Shown here: in pieces, positions 1-8,735 of the stretch
Numbering within the stretch: position 1 is the first letter of the stretch
Layout: each line of letters begins with the position of its first letter
DNA from: Paenibacillus beijingensis
GTDB lineage: Bacteria; Bacillota; Bacilli; Paenibacillales; Paenibacillaceae
Length of the DNA stretch: 64,000 bases
Direction of reading: 5' to 3'
Assembly (NCBI RefSeq): GCF_000961095.1
Contig: NZ_CP011058.1
Location: 2,504,501-2,568,500 of the forward strand
Made by a program: the position numbers and the translations under genes
Notes under the pieces: model-generated
Told to the model about the DNA's origin: nothing
The model's input: only the letters and a program-made list of their open reading frames with translations
The model's database searches: none

Positions 1-451
1 GCTGACCGATCTGCTTCCCGGTGTTATCATTTTTGCGATTGGATGCTCGAAGGTGCATTTTGCGTGGACAGTGCCAAACGTGATCATGCTTCTCCTCGTA
101 CTAGCTGGAGGAACGTTAATTCGAGCTTCTCTATTTATGCTGATGGGCAGCGTCGCATTTTGGACGAACGCGTCGCGCTCACTGACCAATCTTACGATGA
201 TACTGCTGGATCGGACGACTGTATATCCGTTCACGATATATCCTCGTGCGTTCCAGATGCTGCTCACATTCGCGATTCCGATTGGCTTTATCAGCTTCTA
301 TCCGGCTGAGGAGTTTCTTGGTCAGCCTCAGTCGATTTCGCTGCCGTTCGGCCTCGCCGTGTGGACGCCGATTGTCGGCGTGTTGATGTTTGCGTTCGCG
401 CAGATCGTGTTCCGCCTCGGATTGAAGCGTTATGAAAGTGCCGGCTCTTAA
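1..451 (+). CDS. ABC-2 type exporter permease, 3' part only
   Basis: The reading frame is open to the left window edge (codons in phase from base 2), so the N-terminus is missing; an internal GTG at 53 is not needed as a start. About 149 residues remain, with several hydrophobic segments and a conserved-looking stretch near LLDRTTVYPFTIYP that is typical of the ABC-2 permeases paired with COG4586-type ATPases. It ends 23 nt before the ATPase gene, so the two form one operon. Family knowledge: these are membrane subunits of ATP-driven exporters, sometimes labelled viologen or daunorubicin exporters. The substrate cannot be read from the sequence. Confidence 0.75.
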   Translation, partial: LTDLLPGVIIFAIGCSKVHFAWTVPNVIMLLLVLAGGTLIRASLFMLMGSVAFWTNASRSLTNLTMILLDRTTVYPFTIYPRAFQMLLTFAIPIGFISFYPAEEFLGQPQSISLPFGLAVWTPIVGVLMFAFAQIVFRLGLKRYESAGS

Positions 452-474
452 GACATGGGAGGAGACAAACGACG

Positions 475-1464
475 ATGGCTCTAATCGAAGTGCGCGATTT
501 GGTAAAGGAATATGTACTTACGACGAAAAAAACCGGGCTGCGCGGTTCGTTGCAAAGCTTGTTCTTTCCGGACAAACGCAGGGTGCACGGAGTGGACGGC
601 ATCAGCTTTGATATTGAGTCGGGTGAGATTGTCGGGTATATTGGCCCGAACGGGGCAGGGAAATCGACCACGATCAAAATGCTGACCGGCATCTTGCACC
701 CGACGTCCGGCACGATCCGGATTAACGGCATTTCGCCGCAGAAGGATCGGAAAGCGGTCGTCTCGCAGCTCGGCGTCGTGTTCGGTCAACGGACACAATT
801 ATACTGGGATTTGCGGCTCGGAGAATCGTTTGAGTTATTGAAGCGGATTTACCGGATCGATGATGAGACGTTCCGGATGAATTTGAACACGATGGCCGAT
901 GTCCTCGGTATCGACAAGCTTGTCGATACACCGGTTCGCCAACTGTCGCTCGGACAGCGCATGAAGGGTGATCTGGCCGCTGCGGTTTTGCATTCACCGT
1001 CGATTCTATTCCTGGACGAACCAACCATCGGGCTTGATGTGGAATCGAAGCATGCGGTGCGCGATTTCATCCGCGAGATCAACCGTCAGCGCGGGACGAC
1101 GGTCGTCCTGACCACGCACGATCTCGACGATGTAGAGCAGTTGTGTGAGCGGTTAATCGTCGTATCGGGCGGCAAAGTCGTCGAAGACGGCCCGCTGCGC
1201 ACCATCGTTGGCAGGCTGGCTCCGTTTCGCGTTTTGGAGCTTCAGTTGGAGCGGGCCGCAGCGAATTTGCAGCATTCGAAGGCGGAGATTTTGCGTCAAG
1301 ACGGGCTGCGAGTGTCGTACCGGTTCGACCGTAACCTCGTGACCGCGGCCGAGTTGATTGCCGATCTGTCACAGCGGTTGCCGATTCAAGATTTGAAAGT
1401 GAAGGAGCCGGACATCGAAGATGCGATCCGCGAATTGTATCGCGGAAACGTGGCGTATGGATGA
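475..1464 (+). CDS. ABC exporter ATP-binding protein (COG4586/NatA type)
   Basis: A 329-residue cytoplasmic ATPase that powers the ABC-2 permease encoded just upstream. Visible motifs are Walker A (GPNGAGKST), a divergent signature (LSLGQRMKGDL), Walker B (ILFLDEPTIGLD) and the H-loop (TTHDLDD). The C-terminal ~80 residues after the nucleotide-binding domain are usual in this longer exporter subfamily. The ATG is preceded by a good GGGAGGAG ribosome binding site. A hairpin terminator follows about 30 nt after the stop, so this is the last gene of the operon. The substrate is unknown. Confidence 0.85.
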   Translation: MALIEVRDLVKEYVLTTKKTGLRGSLQSLFFPDKRRVHGVDGISFDIESGEIVGYIGPNGAGKSTTIKMLTGILHPTSGTIRINGISPQKDRKAVVSQLGVVFGQRTQLYWDLRLGESFELLKRIYRIDDETFRMNLNTMADVLGIDKLVDTPVRQLSLGQRMKGDLAAAVLHSPSILFLDEPTIGLDVESKHAVRDFIREINRQRGTTVVLTTHDLDDVEQLCERLIVVSGGKVVEDGPLRTIVGRLAPFRVLELQLERAAANLQHSKAEILRQDGLRVSYRFDRNLVTAAELIADLSQRLPIQDLKVKEPDIEDAIRELYRGNVAYG

Positions 1465-1492
1465 CATCATTAATCATTAAGTATGTTAATGT

Positions 1493-1530
1493 AAATCCAC
1501 ATCCCCACGAGGGTGTGGATTTTGCTATTT
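1493..1530 (+). terminator. Rho-independent terminator of the ABC exporter operon
   Basis: Perfect 9-bp arms (AAATCCACA at 1493-1501, TGTGGATTT at 1514-1522) extended by CC/GG pairs and followed by a broken T tract. It lies directly after the ATPase gene. Confidence 0.7.
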
Positions 1531-1545
1531 TTTCACCATTACATG

Positions 1546-1576
1546 AAAAAAAGACACCCGATAACCAGGTGCCTTT
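1546..1576 (-). terminator. Rho-independent terminator of the CHRD gene
   Basis: On the minus strand an AGGCACC / GGGTGTCT stem (one G-T pair) is followed by seven T residues. It ends transcription of the minus-strand CHRD gene and sits back to back with the plus-strand terminator of the ABC operon. Confidence 0.75.
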
Positions 1577-1589
1577 AGCATTACAGTAA

Positions 1590-1994
1590 TTACCCTCTGC
1601 GAATTTGACCGCGAATTTCTCCGTCCGGATTCTGAATCGTGTGTACATTTACATAAGCGTTGCCTCTTCGAATCTCGCGGACTAGATCGGAGATCGTTCT
1701 TCCGCTCAATGGACCGACAAGATCCCGGCTGGTCAATACCCCGCGCACAACTCCCCTTCTGGTAGAGATGCCGAACTTGGAGGGACCGAATAAAAAAGCG
1801 ACGATCGGGCCGTTTTGACCTGGACGTCCAAGATGAATATGGGCTTGAGTCATACGGGTAATATTGCGGACAACGAGCTGAAAACTCAGTCTAGTGCCGC
1901 TATCGTTCAGTTGAAAGACGGCATTTCCGGTTGCCACTGTCCGAACAGGGGGCACCTCATTGCGTCCCGATAAAATAGCCCTGAATGTTCTCAT
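1590..1994 (-). CDS. CHRD-domain protein
   Basis: A 134-residue protein made almost entirely of one CHRD domain (named after chordin). Diagnostic pieces are LSGRNEVPPV near the N-terminus, AHIHLGRPGQNGPIVAFLF in the middle and NAYVNVHTIQNPDGEIRGQI at the end. No signal peptide is visible, although many bacterial CHRD proteins are exported. The ATG has a strong AAAGGAG ribosome binding site. The gene is monocistronic with its own terminator. The role of bacterial CHRD proteins is not established. Confidence 0.85.
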   Translation of the reverse strand: MRTFRAILSGRNEVPPVRTVATGNAVFQLNDSGTRLSFQLVVRNITRMTQAHIHLGRPGQNGPIVAFLFGPSKFGISTRRGVVRGVLTSRDLVGPLSGRTISDLVREIRRGNAYVNVHTIQNPDGEIRGQIRRG

Positions 1995-2140
1995 TTTATT
2001 TGCACTCCTTTAAATGTGGATAGGGTACAATATTCCACTACCTCATGAACGGAATGTGCAGTTACCCAAGGCTTGTTTATTTTGGGGTCAAATGGATGTA
2101 TTCGAACAGGCGGGGAACCCTATGGTTTTGTTGTTTCGAA

Positions 2141-2185
2141 GAAAAAGCAGCAATCGCAGAGGTTCTCTGTGACGACTGCTTTTTC
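2141..2185 (+). other. Strong hairpin with terminator character, no adjacent gene
   Basis: Outer arms GAAAAAGCAG (2141-2150) and CTGCTTTTTC (2176-2185) are perfect complements, and an inner stem (TCGCAGAG with CTCTGTGA, one G-T pair) continues it. The T run lies in the 3' arm, as in a plus-strand terminator, but no convincing gene precedes it. It may be the end of a small RNA or a leftover from a lost gene. The rest of 1995-2316 holds only the divergent promoters of the CHRD and LysR genes. Confidence 0.5.
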
Positions 2186-2316
2186 ATAGATTCAGCATCA
2201 AAAGTCCGGGAAATTAATTTCCTTTACAACGTTAATTTGCTTTATAATTAAACATAAATGATATTAATTAATCTCATCATATTCAATAATTACATTTTAT
2301 GAAAAGGGCGAACCGC

Positions 2317-3192
2317 ATGGAAGAAAAGGACTGGCTGATCCTGAAAACCGTTTATCAGAAAAAGAATATTACAAAGGCTGCGGAACAGCTTTATATCTCT
2401 CAGCCTGCACTGACTTACCGAATCCAGCAGCTGGAGAAGGAATTCGGCGCCAAGATCGTTTCCCGGGGTAAAACCGGTGTGGAATTCACTCCTCAAGGCG
2501 AATGTCTGGTCAACTATGCCGAGCAAATGCTGCATGAGCTGAGAAAGACCAAGGAACGAATCTTGAACATGAACGATCAGGTCGTAGGCACGCTGCGGCT
2601 CGGCGTTTCCGGGAGCTATGCCCGGTACTACCTTCCAACTTTGCTCAAAAGCTTCGTCAGCCAGCACAACGGAGTCGAGATTAATGTGAGAACAGGCTGG
2701 AGCTCTCAAGTTTTGTCTCATGTCCAAAAAGAAGAAGTGCATATCGGCATTTTGCGAGGAAGCCATAGCTGGTCCGAGCAATCGCTGCCGCTGACTCGAG
2801 AGCCTCTTTGCCTTATAGCTAAAGAACCGATCGATCTCAATGCTCTTCCAAGTCTTCCGAAGATCAATTACGTCATTAACGATCCCCGCTTGAGGCAGGA
2901 CATCGAGAAGTGGTGGCTGGAAAGGTTCTCCTCGCCGCCTCTTATTACGATGGAGGTCGACAGCATCGAAACTTGCGTTGAGCTGGTGAGCAATGGACTG
3001 GGCTATGGAATCGTCCCCAGTATCAGCCTGCAAAACCACAAATCGTTATTTGTTCAGAATCTTCAGACAAAGGACGGTGGACAGATCATAAGAGAAACGC
3101 TGCTCGTGTACCGCAACACTTCCCTGGAGCTTTCCGTTGTCAAAGCATTTGTCGATTTTATCAAGAGTAATCTTGAGAATGCTGTCGGTTGA
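2317..3192 (+). CDS. LysR-family transcriptional regulator
   Basis: A 291-residue regulator with an N-terminal winged helix-turn-helix (NITKAAEQLYISQPALTYRI) and a C-terminal periplasmic-binding-like effector domain. The ATG at 2317 is chosen over an in-frame ATG at 2299 because an AAAAGGG ribosome binding site precedes it and the protein then starts at the usual place for this family. It faces a minus-strand block of amino-acid uptake and C-S lyase genes and its 3' end overlaps the convergent AbrB gene by 32 nt. By analogy with B. subtilis YtlI-type regulators of cystine operons it may control that block; this is inference. Confidence 0.88.
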   Translation: MEEKDWLILKTVYQKKNITKAAEQLYISQPALTYRIQQLEKEFGAKIVSRGKTGVEFTPQGECLVNYAEQMLHELRKTKERILNMNDQVVGTLRLGVSGSYARYYLPTLLKSFVSQHNGVEINVRTGWSSQVLSHVQKEEVHIGILRGSHSWSEQSLPLTREPLCLIAKEPIDLNALPSLPKINYVINDPRLRQDIEKWWLERFSSPPLITMEVDSIETCVELVSNGLGYGIVPSISLQNHKSLFVQNLQTKDGGQIIRETLLVYRNTSLELSVVKAFVDFIKSNLENAVG

Positions 3193-4276
3193 AGGGCTTG
3201 CTGAATATTCTTTTTAACACAATCGGTACTATGAACAAGACGAAAAATACCCGAAACAGCTGGTAAGCCGCAACCTTGGAGACGTCGGCATGAATGGCTG
3301 CGGCAGTGACGCCCATTTCCGGAAGGCCGCCCGGTGCGATGCTCAGAAACGCCGTCACAAAGCTGATAGGCTGGGTCAAGCTCAGTACATATGAGATCGC
3401 GAGCGTCATGCCCACAAGCAAAATGCTTCCGGCAAGACTGTACGGCAGGAGGCGGCGCCAGCCGCTTAACGCCTTAAGCTTGATGCCCTGCCCGAGATAA
3501 ATGCCGATGCACAATTGAGCGATGATGATAATAAGCTGCGGCAGGTGCGGAAATTCAATACCTGACGCCGAGAAAACGGCGGAGGCAATAAGCGGTCCAA
3601 TCAGCCAAGGATTCGGAAATTTGAAGCGTACGGCGAAAATGGCCGATAGGCCAACCAGCACGACGGCAGCCGCTATCATGAGCCACGATGGATCGGCGGC
3701 CGGCAAGCCGGCAAGTGTCTGGGACTGGGCAAGATTGTCCGCTGCGTCCGCATCGGCCAGCCCGTGTACCGCGAGGAAAGGTACCATGAACGTCACAACC
3801 AGCATCCGAATCGTCTGCATGAACGTCACGATCGTCGGTTCGGCGCCTTTAATTTCCTCGCTTAACGGAACCATTTGCGAGATGCCTCCGGGAATGCAGC
3901 CCATGATGCTGCTTGGCATGCTGATTCCGGTCTGTCTTGCGATCAAGAAGGCAAACACCAGACTGGAACCGGTCAGCAAAGCGGTAGACATGACCATCGA
4001 GGGCAGCGAAGCGGCGATTTGCCGGGCGCTCTCTGCGGTAAACGACAGCCCCATGCTGTAGCCTAACAGTATCTGTCCGCCGTTTCGGAAGCCGGTCGGC
4101 CAATACAGCTTTTTCTTGGCGGCAATTTGCCACACCAGAACGGATGTTAGCGGTCCGAGCATCCAGGCGAGCGGAAAATGCAAAAGCGCAAAGAGAAGAC
4201 CTCCTGCAGAAGCAATGATAACGGATTTGATTAGCTGCAATAAGTGCGTCTTGGTAATGCCTTTCAGACTAAACAT
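3161..4276 (-). CDS. AbrB-family integral membrane protein
   Basis: A 371-residue, strongly hydrophobic protein with about ten membrane segments in two related halves. Repeated motifs such as HFPLAWMLGPL and PNPWLIGPLIASAVF mark the two AbrB-duplication modules (PF05145). It is often mislabelled an ammonia monooxygenase or transcription regulator; the family is better seen as a membrane transporter of unknown substrate. It is the last gene of the minus-strand block, 300 nt beyond patB, so it may have its own promoter. Its last 32 nt overlap the 3' end of the convergent LysR gene. Confidence 0.82.
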   Translation of the reverse strand: MFSLKGITKTHLLQLIKSVIIASAGGLLFALLHFPLAWMLGPLTSVLVWQIAAKKKLYWPTGFRNGGQILLGYSMGLSFTAESARQIAASLPSMVMSTALLTGSSLVFAFLIARQTGISMPSSIMGCIPGGISQMVPLSEEIKGAEPTIVTFMQTIRMLVVTFMVPFLAVHGLADADAADNLAQSQTLAGLPAADPSWLMIAAAVVLVGLSAIFAVRFKFPNPWLIGPLIASAVFSASGIEFPHLPQLIIIIAQLCIGIYLGQGIKLKALSGWRRLLPYSLAGSILLVGMTLAISYVLSLTQPISFVTAFLSIAPGGLPEMGVTAAAIHADVSKVAAYQLFRVFFVLFIVPIVLKRIFSKPFNRQHSQDYS

Positions 4277-4576
4277 GTTGTAAACCTACTTTCACAGTAC
4301 AAGTAAAATAGCGGGGCCGGAGAAGAAGGGTGCATTGCGGGCGACTGCGGGCGGCACACAGCGTGTCGCATGGTGTGGCGCCCGCATAACGGCGATCGGC
4401 CATATGGCTGTGCACCAGTGAGCGCAGGCGCTGCGAACCGGCGGATTCCAGCACGTTACGACATCGGAGTGTAGCGGCAGTGCAGCACAGTATCTCGGTA
4501 GCGGTGCACCAGTGGATACCGGCATCAGTGCACCGCCATATCCGCGCATAGCCCCGCTGCCGTCTCGATGAGGGCT
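4277..4576. other. Intergenic 300 nt between patB and the AbrB gene
   Basis: No supported gene. The stretch is GC-rich and contains an 11-nt direct repeat, GTGCACCAGTG, at 4410-4420 and 4504-4514, plus several short CG-rich palindromes. Short ORFs here lack ribosome binding sites and family character. Confidence 0.5.
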
Positions 4577-5752
4577 TTACAAATTTAATGCGTTTACCGC
4601 GCGTTCGATCCGCACTAAAGCCTCCTTCAAGACGGCCTTGCGGCAGCCGATGTTCATGCGCAGGAAGCCTGTTCCTTCGGCGCCGAATATGGTGCCGTCA
4701 TGCAACCCTACCTTGGCTCGCTCCAGCATAAATGTCCGCAGCTCCTTCTGCTCCATGCCCAGCTGCCTGCAATCCAGCCACATCAAATATGTCGCTTCCG
4801 GTTTGATGACTTTGATGTTTGGAATGTTGCGTTCGAAGTAATCCATCATAAAGCGCACGTTTTCAGCCAAATATTCGACCAGCTGATCCGCGTAATAATC
4901 ACATTCGTTATAGGCCGTTTCAAAGGCAAGCGTGCCGAAAATGGTGCGTCCGTCGGCTTTGTTCGCAATGATTGTCTCATGGTAGGCTTGGCGCAGATCT
5001 TCGTTCGGAATCACGATAGCCGCTGTGCGAAGCCCCGGAGTATTGAACGTTTTGCTCGGATTCAGGCACACGATGCAGTTATTTCGGATCTCCTCGGACA
5101 AAGTTGGAAAAGGTATATGCCGATGTCCTTCGTACACGATATCGGAGTGAATTTCATCCGACACAACGATAACGCCATGCTGCAAGCACAATTCGCCGAT
5201 GCGCATCAATTCTTCTCTGGTGTATACGCGCCCTACCGGATTATGCGGATTGCATAACAGCATCAATTTGGTTTGCGGGTCCTTTAGCTTTCGCTCCAGG
5301 TCCTCAAAGTCGATTTCATACCTGCCGCTATTGAGCAGCAGATTATTCTGCACTTTGGTTCTGCCGTTGTTGGCAATAATATGGTGAAAAGGGTGGTAAA
5401 CCGGCGATTGGATCAACACCTTGTCCCCTTGACGGGTAAATGCCTGAATGGCGTTCACCAGTCCGGCAACTACCGCGGGGGCGTACTCGACCCAAGCGGT
5501 GTCGATATCCCAATCGAAGCGCTTTTTCAACCAGCGCTGGACGGACAAGTTAAAGTTGTCGGCGCTCGTCGTGTAGCCGTATACGCCATGAGCCGCTCTA
5601 TCCACTAGCACATCGACGATCGGCTGCGCGCATTTGAAATCGGTATCGGCAATCCACATCGGAATGACGTCCGGCGGGTATAGATTGTGCTTTTTTGAAT
5701 CGGTTCCTCGAAGCTCGATCACTTCATCAAAGTTATGCTTGATGTTGTTCAT
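4577..5752 (-). CDS. patB: PatB/MalY-type PLP-dependent C-S lyase (aminotransferase fold)
   Basis: A 391-residue cytoplasmic fold-type I PLP enzyme. Visible motifs include MWIADTDFK near the N-terminus, LLCNPHNPVGRVYT, VSDEIHSDIVY and the PLP lysine in NPSKTFNTPGLR. MalY/PatB enzymes cleave cystathionine or other cysteine S-conjugates to a thiol, pyruvate and ammonia. The gene follows the ATPase of an amino-acid ABC importer by 35 nt on the same strand, so uptake and cleavage of a sulfur amino acid is the likely joint task. An aminotransferase of other specificity cannot be excluded. Confidence 0.85.
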   Translation of the reverse strand: MNNIKHNFDEVIELRGTDSKKHNLYPPDVIPMWIADTDFKCAQPIVDVLVDRAAHGVYGYTTSADNFNLSVQRWLKKRFDWDIDTAWVEYAPAVVAGLVNAIQAFTRQGDKVLIQSPVYHPFHHIIANNGRTKVQNNLLLNSGRYEIDFEDLERKLKDPQTKLMLLCNPHNPVGRVYTREELMRIGELCLQHGVIVVSDEIHSDIVYEGHRHIPFPTLSEEIRNNCIVCLNPSKTFNTPGLRTAAIVIPNEDLRQAYHETIIANKADGRTIFGTLAFETAYNECDYYADQLVEYLAENVRFMMDYFERNIPNIKVIKPEATYLMWLDCRQLGMEQKELRTFMLERAKVGLHDGTIFGAEGTGFLRMNIGCRKAVLKEALVRIERAVNALNL

Positions 5753-5787
5753 GGTCCAATCCCTCTTCAGTAATTTAAATAATTTTC

Positions 5788-6525
5788 TTAGGAAGCGGAA
5801 AGCTGGCTCAGAAATTTTTTGGTGCGCTCGTTTTGCGGGTTGGTGAAAATGTCCTCAGGCGGACCTTGCTCGATTATTTTCCCGTCGGCCATAAAGACGA
5901 CCCGGTCGGCAACCTCGCGGGCGAACGACATTTCATGCGTGACGATAATCATGGTCGTATCCTTATCGGCAAGCGAACGCATGACGTTAAGCACTTCGCC
6001 GACCAGCTCCGGGTCCAGGGCGGAGGTTGGTTCATCGAACAAAATGACATAAGGCTCGACGGCAAGCGCGCGGGCGATTCCAACCCGTTGCTGCTGTCCG
6101 CCGGATAACATCGAGGGGTAATTATCGAATTTTCCGGATAACCCGACCATCTCCAGCAGGCGCTCGCCAATCACCTTTGCCTCGCGCTCCTTCATTTTTT
6201 TGGCGACAAGGAGCGATTCGATCACATTTTGCAAAGCGGTTTTGTTTTTGAACAAGTTATAGTTTTGGAATACCATGGCGCTCTTTTGTCTCAGCCGGTA
6301 CATATCCTTCTTGGCCAGCTCCCGCATATTCACCACGACATCGTCGATGACAACCGTTCCTTCCTCGGGCACTTCCAACAAATTCAAGCATCTCAGCAGC
6401 GTCGATTTTCCCGATCCGGAAGGACCTATTATCGCAACGACCTCCCCTTTGTTAATTTCCAAATCAATATGATGCAGCACCTGGAGATCATTAAATTTCT
6501 TTTGCAAGCCGCTCACTTTAATCAC
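5788..6525 (-). CDS. Polar amino-acid ABC importer, ATP-binding protein
   Basis: A 245-residue ATPase of the HisP/GlnQ/TcyC type. It has Walker A GPSGSGKST, signature LSGGQQQRVGIARAL, Walker B VILFDEPTSALDPE and H-loop VTHEMSFAREV, the last typical of polar amino-acid importers. It starts at a GTG with an AGGAGG site. It lies 12 nt after the permease gene and before patB. Cystine or another sulfur compound is the inferred substrate from the patB linkage. Confidence 0.88.
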   Translation of the reverse strand: MIKVSGLQKKFNDLQVLHHIDLEINKGEVVAIIGPSGSGKSTLLRCLNLLEVPEEGTVVIDDVVVNMRELAKKDMYRLRQKSAMVFQNYNLFKNKTALQNVIESLLVAKKMKEREAKVIGERLLEMVGLSGKFDNYPSMLSGGQQQRVGIARALAVEPYVILFDEPTSALDPELVGEVLNVMRSLADKDTTMIIVTHEMSFAREVADRVVFMADGKIIEQGPPEDIFTNPQNERTKKFLSQLSAS

Positions 6526-6537
6526 GGGAGGTTCCTC

Positions 6538-7206
6538 CTAACGGTAAGGTTTGCTTAATTTGACTTCGATCTTGGATTGAATCATCGTAAAAATCACGGT
6601 AATGACCCAGTAAACAAGAGCGACCGCCAAAAAGCTTTCGAAAAATTTATACGTGGCTGCGGCGGACATTTTGGCTTGGGCAAAAATTTCGGCTACACCT
6701 ACGGTGAAGGCGAGCGACGTTTCTTTCACCAGAATAATAAAGAAGTTTCCAGTCGAAGGGATGGCAATTCTTGTTGCTTGCGGCAGCACAATTCTTCTCA
6801 TCGTTTGCCACTTGGACATGCCGACCGATAACCCGGCTTCCAATTGCCCGCTGTCGACCGAAGTAATCGCCGCTCGGAACACTTCGGACAAATAAGCGGC
6901 ATTTCGGAAGCTGAGACCAATGATCACCGCCGTGAACGCATTAATGAAGCTCATCGACGGGAACAGCTGGGGAAGTCCGAAATAAAACAGAAAAATTTGC
7001 ACCAGCGTAGGCGTTCCGCGGAAAAAGGAAATATAGAGGTTTGCCAACGGGCTGATAATTTTGATTTTGCTTTTGGTAATAACGGCCAGAATCAAGCCTA
7101 GTATAATGGCAAAGAACATGGCGATCAGCGCCATAATCAGCGTGAGATGGACATACTTGAGCAGCTGCGGAAACAGCTCCAGCATATATTTCAGATCAAA
7201 GTTCAT
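6538..7206 (-). CDS. Amino-acid ABC importer permease
   Basis: A 222-residue membrane protein of the HisMQ family with about five membrane segments and the EAA-like loop (EAGLSVGMSKWQTMRRIVLPQA), which contacts the ATPase. The ATG at 7206 is preferred to a GTG at 7221, since GGTGGTG sits at a suitable distance before it. It is flanked by the binding protein and ATPase genes of the same importer. A single permease gene implies a homodimeric channel. Confidence 0.88.
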   Translation of the reverse strand: MNFDLKYMLELFPQLLKYVHLTLIMALIAMFFAIILGLILAVITKSKIKIISPLANLYISFFRGTPTLVQIFLFYFGLPQLFPSMSFINAFTAVIIGLSFRNAAYLSEVFRAAITSVDSGQLEAGLSVGMSKWQTMRRIVLPQATRIAIPSTGNFFIILVKETSLAFTVGVAEIFAQAKMSAAATYKFFESFLAVALVYWVITVIFTMIQSKIEVKLSKPYR

Positions 7207-7253
7207 GGAATGTTTCACCACCGGATGAGATTTAGATTCAAGCTGATGACGCT

Positions 7254-8096
7254 TTACGGAGTTTTTGGTTTGCTGATATCCTGCTTGTAATACTTCATCG
7301 ACAGCGCAGACATCGTTCCGTCCTTTTGCAGCTCTTCAAGAGCTTTGTCGAACTTCTCCTTCAATTCTTTGTTTTTGTCGTTATTTACGAACGGATAAGC
7401 GATAATGTAATCCTCAAACGGCTCTCCCGCGAACTGCAGCGGCAATCCGGATTTTTCAATTTTGACAAGACCGCTTGCTTTGTCGACTATGTAGGCGTCT
7501 ACCCGGCCGTTGGCAACGTCATAGACGATTCCGCTCGGATCCTCGTACGTCACAATGTTCATTTTGACTCCGTTGTCCTGATCAAACTGGCGCAGAAATT
7601 TTTCCTTGTTCGTTCCGAGTCCGACCGCTATTTTTTTCCCTTTCAAATCTTCCAGCGATTTAATGGATTCATTCCCTTTTTTGACGACAAGCTGGCCGCC
7701 CGAGTATACATAAGGAATGCTGAACATATACTTTTCTTTGCGCTGATCCGATATTTCCACCTGATTGGCAATCGTATCGACTTTACTCGCTTCCAGCATG
7801 CCGAACAAACCGCTGAAGTCGGAAACCGTCCATTCCACCTTGTAACCGATTTTGTCTGCGATCGCATTCATGGCCGCAATATCAAAGCCGTCCAGCTCCT
7901 GCTTCTCATTCTTGAAGGAGTGCGGCACGCTTCTCCCCGATGTACCGACCCGCAGCACTTTTTCCTCGCTTTTCTCCGCCGCTTGCGCATTCTGCGCTTC
8001 GGCTGCCGGGGCGGCGGTTTTCGCACCACACGCGGAGCTTACTAAAACAACGGCGGTTAGCATACTGACAACAAACGACTTTCTAATTTTTAGCAT
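7254..8096 (-). CDS. Amino-acid ABC importer substrate-binding lipoprotein
   Basis: A 280-residue family 3 solute-binding protein. The N-terminus has a basic start, a hydrophobic core and a lipobox ending SSAC-G (Cys about residue 23), then an Ala/Glu-rich linker. The mature part carries the family pattern LRVGTSGRSVPHSF, GFDIAAMNAIADKIGY and the later IVDKASGLVKI region. It is the first gene of the minus-strand importer operon and has an AGGAGG site 11 nt from the ATG. Confidence 0.87.
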   Translation of the reverse strand: MLKIRKSFVVSMLTAVVLVSSACGAKTAAPAAEAQNAQAAEKSEEKVLRVGTSGRSVPHSFKNEKQELDGFDIAAMNAIADKIGYKVEWTVSDFSGLFGMLEASKVDTIANQVEISDQRKEKYMFSIPYVYSGGQLVVKKGNESIKSLEDLKGKKIAVGLGTNKEKFLRQFDQDNGVKMNIVTYEDPSGIVYDVANGRVDAYIVDKASGLVKIEKSGLPLQFAGEPFEDYIIAYPFVNNDKNKELKEKFDKALEELQKDGTMSALSMKYYKQDISKPKTP

Positions 8097-8127
8097 AAGA
8101 TAATATTCCTCCTATAAGATGTAATGT

Positions 8128-8158
8128 ATTATGACATAAAAAAATGTAATCTCATAAT
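8128..8158. promoter_or_regulatory. Candidate operator of the amino-acid importer/patB operon
   Basis: An interrupted inverted repeat, ATTATGA (8128-8134) and TCATAAT (8152-8158), with a nested ACAT/ATGT pair, sits 32 nt upstream of the binding-protein gene in an AT-rich region. Dyads of this kind fit a LysR-type site, possibly for the regulator at 2317. No experimental support. Confidence 0.35.
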
Positions 8159-8486
8159 AATACGTATAAAGTCATAAATATAATAGATAATTTTTATTCT
8201 CCGAAATAAAAGCAGGTTATGAATACATCGATAAATATGATGAATGTTACTGCGATCGACAGTTGCCTTCTCTAGGTTCACCTTGAAGGATTGATATATC
8301 GTTTGGACGAGCTCTTGGCTCCATCACGATTTTTTTTATGACTTAAGAACTAAGTCTTGTGATCTTGCATCCCCCTGATTGTACGATTACTCCAAGTTAT
8401 ATATTTACACCTAATATCAGCTCCCTTTGACAAGAGTTAATCGAAACTATATATTTAATTGCAATTGTGAAGAAAAAAATAACATA

Positions 8487-8516
8487 TTGCCAAACTTCGA
8501 CATAAACCATTATACT
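8487..8516 (+). promoter_or_regulatory. Candidate sigma-A promoter for the riboswitch transcript
   Basis: TTGCCA at 8487-8492 and TATACT at 8511-8516 with 18-nt spacing place the start site about 25 nt before the riboswitch. A second candidate, TTGACA (8427) with TATATT (8450) at 17-nt spacing, lies further upstream. The rest of 8160-8486 is AT-rich with nothing recognised. Confidence 0.45.
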
Positions 8517-8552
8517 AACCATGTATTCGACATATAGGTATTTTATCCCAAA

Positions 8553-8638
8553 GATAAAGGCAAAACCTTTGAAAAAAGGTGACGCAAAGCCATGGGTCTA
8601 ACGTCCTTACGGACCATGATCGCCAGGCCGCCAAGGGA
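8553..8638 (+). promoter_or_regulatory. Cyclic di-GMP-I (GEMM-I) riboswitch
   Basis: The aptamer core is present in order: AAAGGCAAAACC, a short P2 hairpin, the invariant-looking GGTGACGCAAAGCC, a P3 hairpin closed by CATGGGTC / GGACCATG, and a CCAGGCCGCC 3' segment. This layout matches the GEMM-I class that binds cyclic di-GMP. A terminator follows at once and then the SLH-protein gene, so it probably sets transcription read-through into that gene. Whether ligand turns the gene on or off cannot be decided by eye. Confidence 0.85.
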
Positions 8639-8639
8639 C

Positions 8640-8668
8640 AACCTTAATTCTATTTAAGGTTTTTTTTC
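8640..8668 (+). terminator. Terminator forming the riboswitch expression platform
   Basis: AACCTTAA (8640-8647) and TTAAGGTT (8654-8661) form a perfect 8-bp stem followed by an uninterrupted T run. It is placed between the aptamer and the SLH-protein start, so it is the likely expression platform rather than the end of a gene. Confidence 0.8.
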
Positions 8669-8735
8669 CTGGGCTTGCGCGATGCCGCGCACACCCGGGA
8701 TTTTTTATTTTCTTTTATTGATGGAGGGTACCAGA

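Noticed and set aside
1079..1648. A 189-codon minus-strand ORF across the ABC ATPase end and two terminators
   Set aside because: It would cross two opposed terminators and lies antisense to a conserved ATPase; composition is shadow-like.
4292..4549. An 85-codon minus-strand ORF between patB and the AbrB gene
   Set aside because: Cys/Arg/His-rich product without a ribosome binding site in a GC-rich repeat-bearing spacer.
7326..8045. A 239-codon plus-strand ORF opposite the amino-acid binding-protein gene
   Set aside because: Shadow of a conserved solute-binding protein; no ribosome binding site and no recognisable domain.
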